Under the pieces are notes generated by a model. The model was not told the DNA's origin. It was given only the letters and a program-made list of their open reading frames with translations, and made no database searches. A stretch of 64,000 bases of DNA from Ephemerocybe angulata (taxonomy: Eukaryota; Basidiomycota; Agaricomycetes; Agaricales; Psathyrellaceae), in assembly GCA_013368325.1 (NCBI GenBank), contig JAACJK010000116.1, forward strand, positions 372,001 to 436,000, given 5' to 3'. The translations under genes and the position numbers were made by a program. Position 1 is the stretch's first letter. Each line of letters starts with the position of its first letter. Shown here one piece after another: positions 62,404-64,000 of this stretch.

Positions 62404-63241
62404 ATGACTACCTTTAGCGACCGGCACCTTATGCCCTCCATCACTACAATGCCCACCGTCTACCCCGGCTGGAATCGCCCTCAGCTCTGCGACCTGCGCG
62501 TTGGCGCCATCGAGTACATCGAGGTCCTCATCACCGATGCAGACGTTCACGCCTTCTGGCTCGCCTACCTCACACGGTGGTTCATCAACTACCCTTTGTA
62601 TTTCCGGGTCGACTCAACTCCTGAATATCGCGCAAGGAAGGTTCGGTTGAAAGTCGCTGTAAGTCAATCGTACAAAGCTTGGCCTTTCTACTAACTACCC
62701 TGCTAGGAAATCCGCTCCGCTTAGTGATCACCACGGGTTGACCCCGGGTCACGGCGCAGCAACCCGCACCCGCACCCGGGCCAACCCTACCCGCGGAACC
62801 GCGGGTTTACCCGCCAAAATGAACCCAAAAACAGCCAAATCGGACGAGATTTGGCTGAGATATGGTTCATTTATGTCCTAGCACATAAATGGGCCATATC
62901 TCGGCCAGTTCTCGTCCGATCTGGACGTTCTTGGGCTTGTTTTGTAGGGGACGGGTTGGGGAATGCCCACCCGCACCCGCACCCCACGGGGTACAACCCG
63001 CGAACCCGTGCGGGTCGCGCGACCCGTGGTGATCACTAGCTCCGCTGTCCGTCGTTTTGCTACGAGAGCAAACTCCGGCGGTGTTACACGACCAAGGACG
63101 ATTGTCATGTATAATCGCACCATTGAAAACCTCAGGTTCGAACTCCAATGCGAGTTGCAGACTCTCAGTGACCTTTCCGCCTACCTTGATCGCGCCATTC
63201 CTATTTCCCCTCGGTCTATGATTGAAATCATGTATAACTGA
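62404..63241 (+). pseudogene. Hypothetical gene broken by a hAT MITE in its last exon
   Basis: Exon 1 is 62404-62658 (MTTFSDRHLMPSITTMPTVY through ARKVRLKVA). The intron 62659-62706 has GTAAGT, CTAAC and GCTAG. Exon 2 starts EIRSA at 62707-62721 and is then interrupted by the MITE at 62722-63038, whose first three bases, TAG, are an in-frame stop. After the duplicated 8 bp the same frame resumes at 63047 (VRRFATRANSGGV, MYNRTIENLRFELQ) to TGA at 63239-63241. The uninterrupted gene would have coded for about 154 aa. No family recognised. Confidence 0.6.
62722..63038. mobile_element. hAT-type MITE (317 bp)
   Basis: TIRs are 17 bp and perfect, TAGTGATCACCACGGGT. The 8-bp target duplication GCTCCGCT lies at 62714-62721 and 63039-63046. 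The ends are rich in CCCGCACCCGCACCC, and the middle folds as a large hairpin around ATTTATGTCCTAGCACATAAAT-like sequence (about 62860-62895). No coding capacity. The 8-bp duplication fits the hAT superfamily. Confidence 0.85.
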
Positions 63242-63954
63242 GCTGCTTGTACCCTGTTCCTTCTAATTTACGTGCCGTTGTGCTTTTCGCTTTCATACAT
63301 AAGTCCCCGCGTCCCCCTGGTCTCCTCCATATCCCAGAAGTTCAGACATTGAGTCGTCGTGTCCCACACTCGATCTCCGCGGGCCTTTCTAGAAAATTAC
63401 GGGCTTGTGCCTGCTTCCTTCGCTCCGTGGTACTCGCTGGAGATTTTGGAGGCCGCAGAGAGTTAGTTTTGAAATTCCAGCGGGTGCGCGTGCTGAGTCG
63501 TTGACATCCAGTTGAAGTGCCGGATTTGGAGGGAAGCAAGATCGAGATGGGGCTTCTTGATGTGTCTGCTTCTGGTACTTGGAGCTCGGTGATACATTAT
63601 GAAACAACGGAGAAGGGCTCAGCCGCAGCCCTACTCGCCACGTCCGAGAGCCGAGAATCCCATACCCTAGCGGTTATTTGTGATATCCATGCATTAATCT
63701 TGAGGGTTATTACCGTGTTCCAAAATCGGAATACCGTCTCAACTGATCTGTGGACCTAAGAGAAGCATGGAGGCGGATAGACAGGTTTCCTCCTAGTTGC
63801 AGAGGTACCTCTGCTTCTGTAAATCCGTTTTCAAGCATCTCGTCTCAGAAAAGGGGTGAGTAGGCGATTGCAGCATATATAATGCCCTGGACGCACCGAG
63901 CACTCCCAGAACTCGCACACCGAGAGTCATTCACTGTGGCGAAGACGCCGGCTG
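63242..63954. other. Stretch without a recognisable gene
   Basis: No supported exons. CATATATAATG at 63874-63884 is a good TATA candidate for a plus-strand gene that starts near the window end. Confidence 0.45.
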
Positions 63955-64000
63955 ATGTCGGACGAGCGACGAGCAGAGAGCAGAGAGCAGAGGAGCAGAG
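63955..64000 (+). CDS. Possible start of a gene running out of the window
   Basis: ATG at 63955 opens MSDERRAESREQRSR, about 75 nt downstream of a TATA box at 63874-63884. The last 30 bases are an AGCAGAG tandem repeat. The visible piece is too short to identify. Confidence 0.2.
   Translation, partial: MSDERRAESREQRSR

Noticed and set aside
62722..63038. Tc1/mariner MITE with TA target duplication
   Set aside because: TA flanks are possible, but the longer 17-bp TIR starting TAG and a perfect 8-bp GCTCCGCT duplication fit hAT better.
63120..63160. tRNA gene (GGTTCGAA-like box)
   Set aside because: The word lies inside a conserved reading frame, and no cloverleaf partner sequences were found.

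Overview
The window looks like nuclear DNA of an Agaricomycete (mushroom-type basidiomycete). Host genes are split by many introns of about 45-65 nt with GTRNGT donors, CTRAY branch points and YAG acceptors. It carries two FunK1-type kinases, several F-box proteins, and a mix of Ty1/copia, Ty3/gypsy, PIF-Harbinger and hAT elements. Gene models were spliced by hand with phase checked at each junction; no database search was run.

Left part (1-21.4 kb). A segmental duplication dominates. Copy 1 (1-213 plus 6867-9185) was split by an intact, very young copia element (214-6861, identical LTRs, 5-bp target duplication). Copy 2 (18828-21430) keeps the empty site. Each copy holds the 5' end of a separase-like gene (minus strand) and an unrecognised minus-strand gene with many small exons. 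The copy-2 separase-like gene (14378-18846) is open for about 1,140 codons but stops before any protease domain; the copy-1 version starts at position 19 and leaves the window. Between the copies lies another minus-strand gene (about 11.4-13.4 kb) whose introns resemble one another.

Centre (21.4-41.2 kb). A complete 12-exon condensin subunit 1 gene (CND1) faces a tandem pair of F-box paralogues, the second frameshifted. Fragments of the same F-box family flank an 8-kb block with two tandem FunK1 kinases and an intronless F-box/LRR-like gene, so this block seems to interrupt an older F-box array.

Right part (41.2-64 kb). A 570-bp-TIR foldback-like element (41958-47341, 8-bp target duplication) carries an intact PIF-Harbinger transposon inside its left arm; the right arm is the empty site. 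Both sit in DNA very rich in GATGCAT motifs. Then follow a 7-exon lineage-type gene, a small gene ending in an RNase H1 N-terminal-like domain, and an intact minus-strand gypsy chromovirus (54431-61478). The chromovirus has an apparent self-priming PBS and an extra zinc-knuckle ORF after pol. Finally, a small gene is broken in its last exon by a 317-bp hAT MITE.

The most unusual signals are the related introns in two unrecognised genes, the nested transposons that carry their own empty site, the gypsy element's self-priming layout and third ORF, and the separase 5' duplication.
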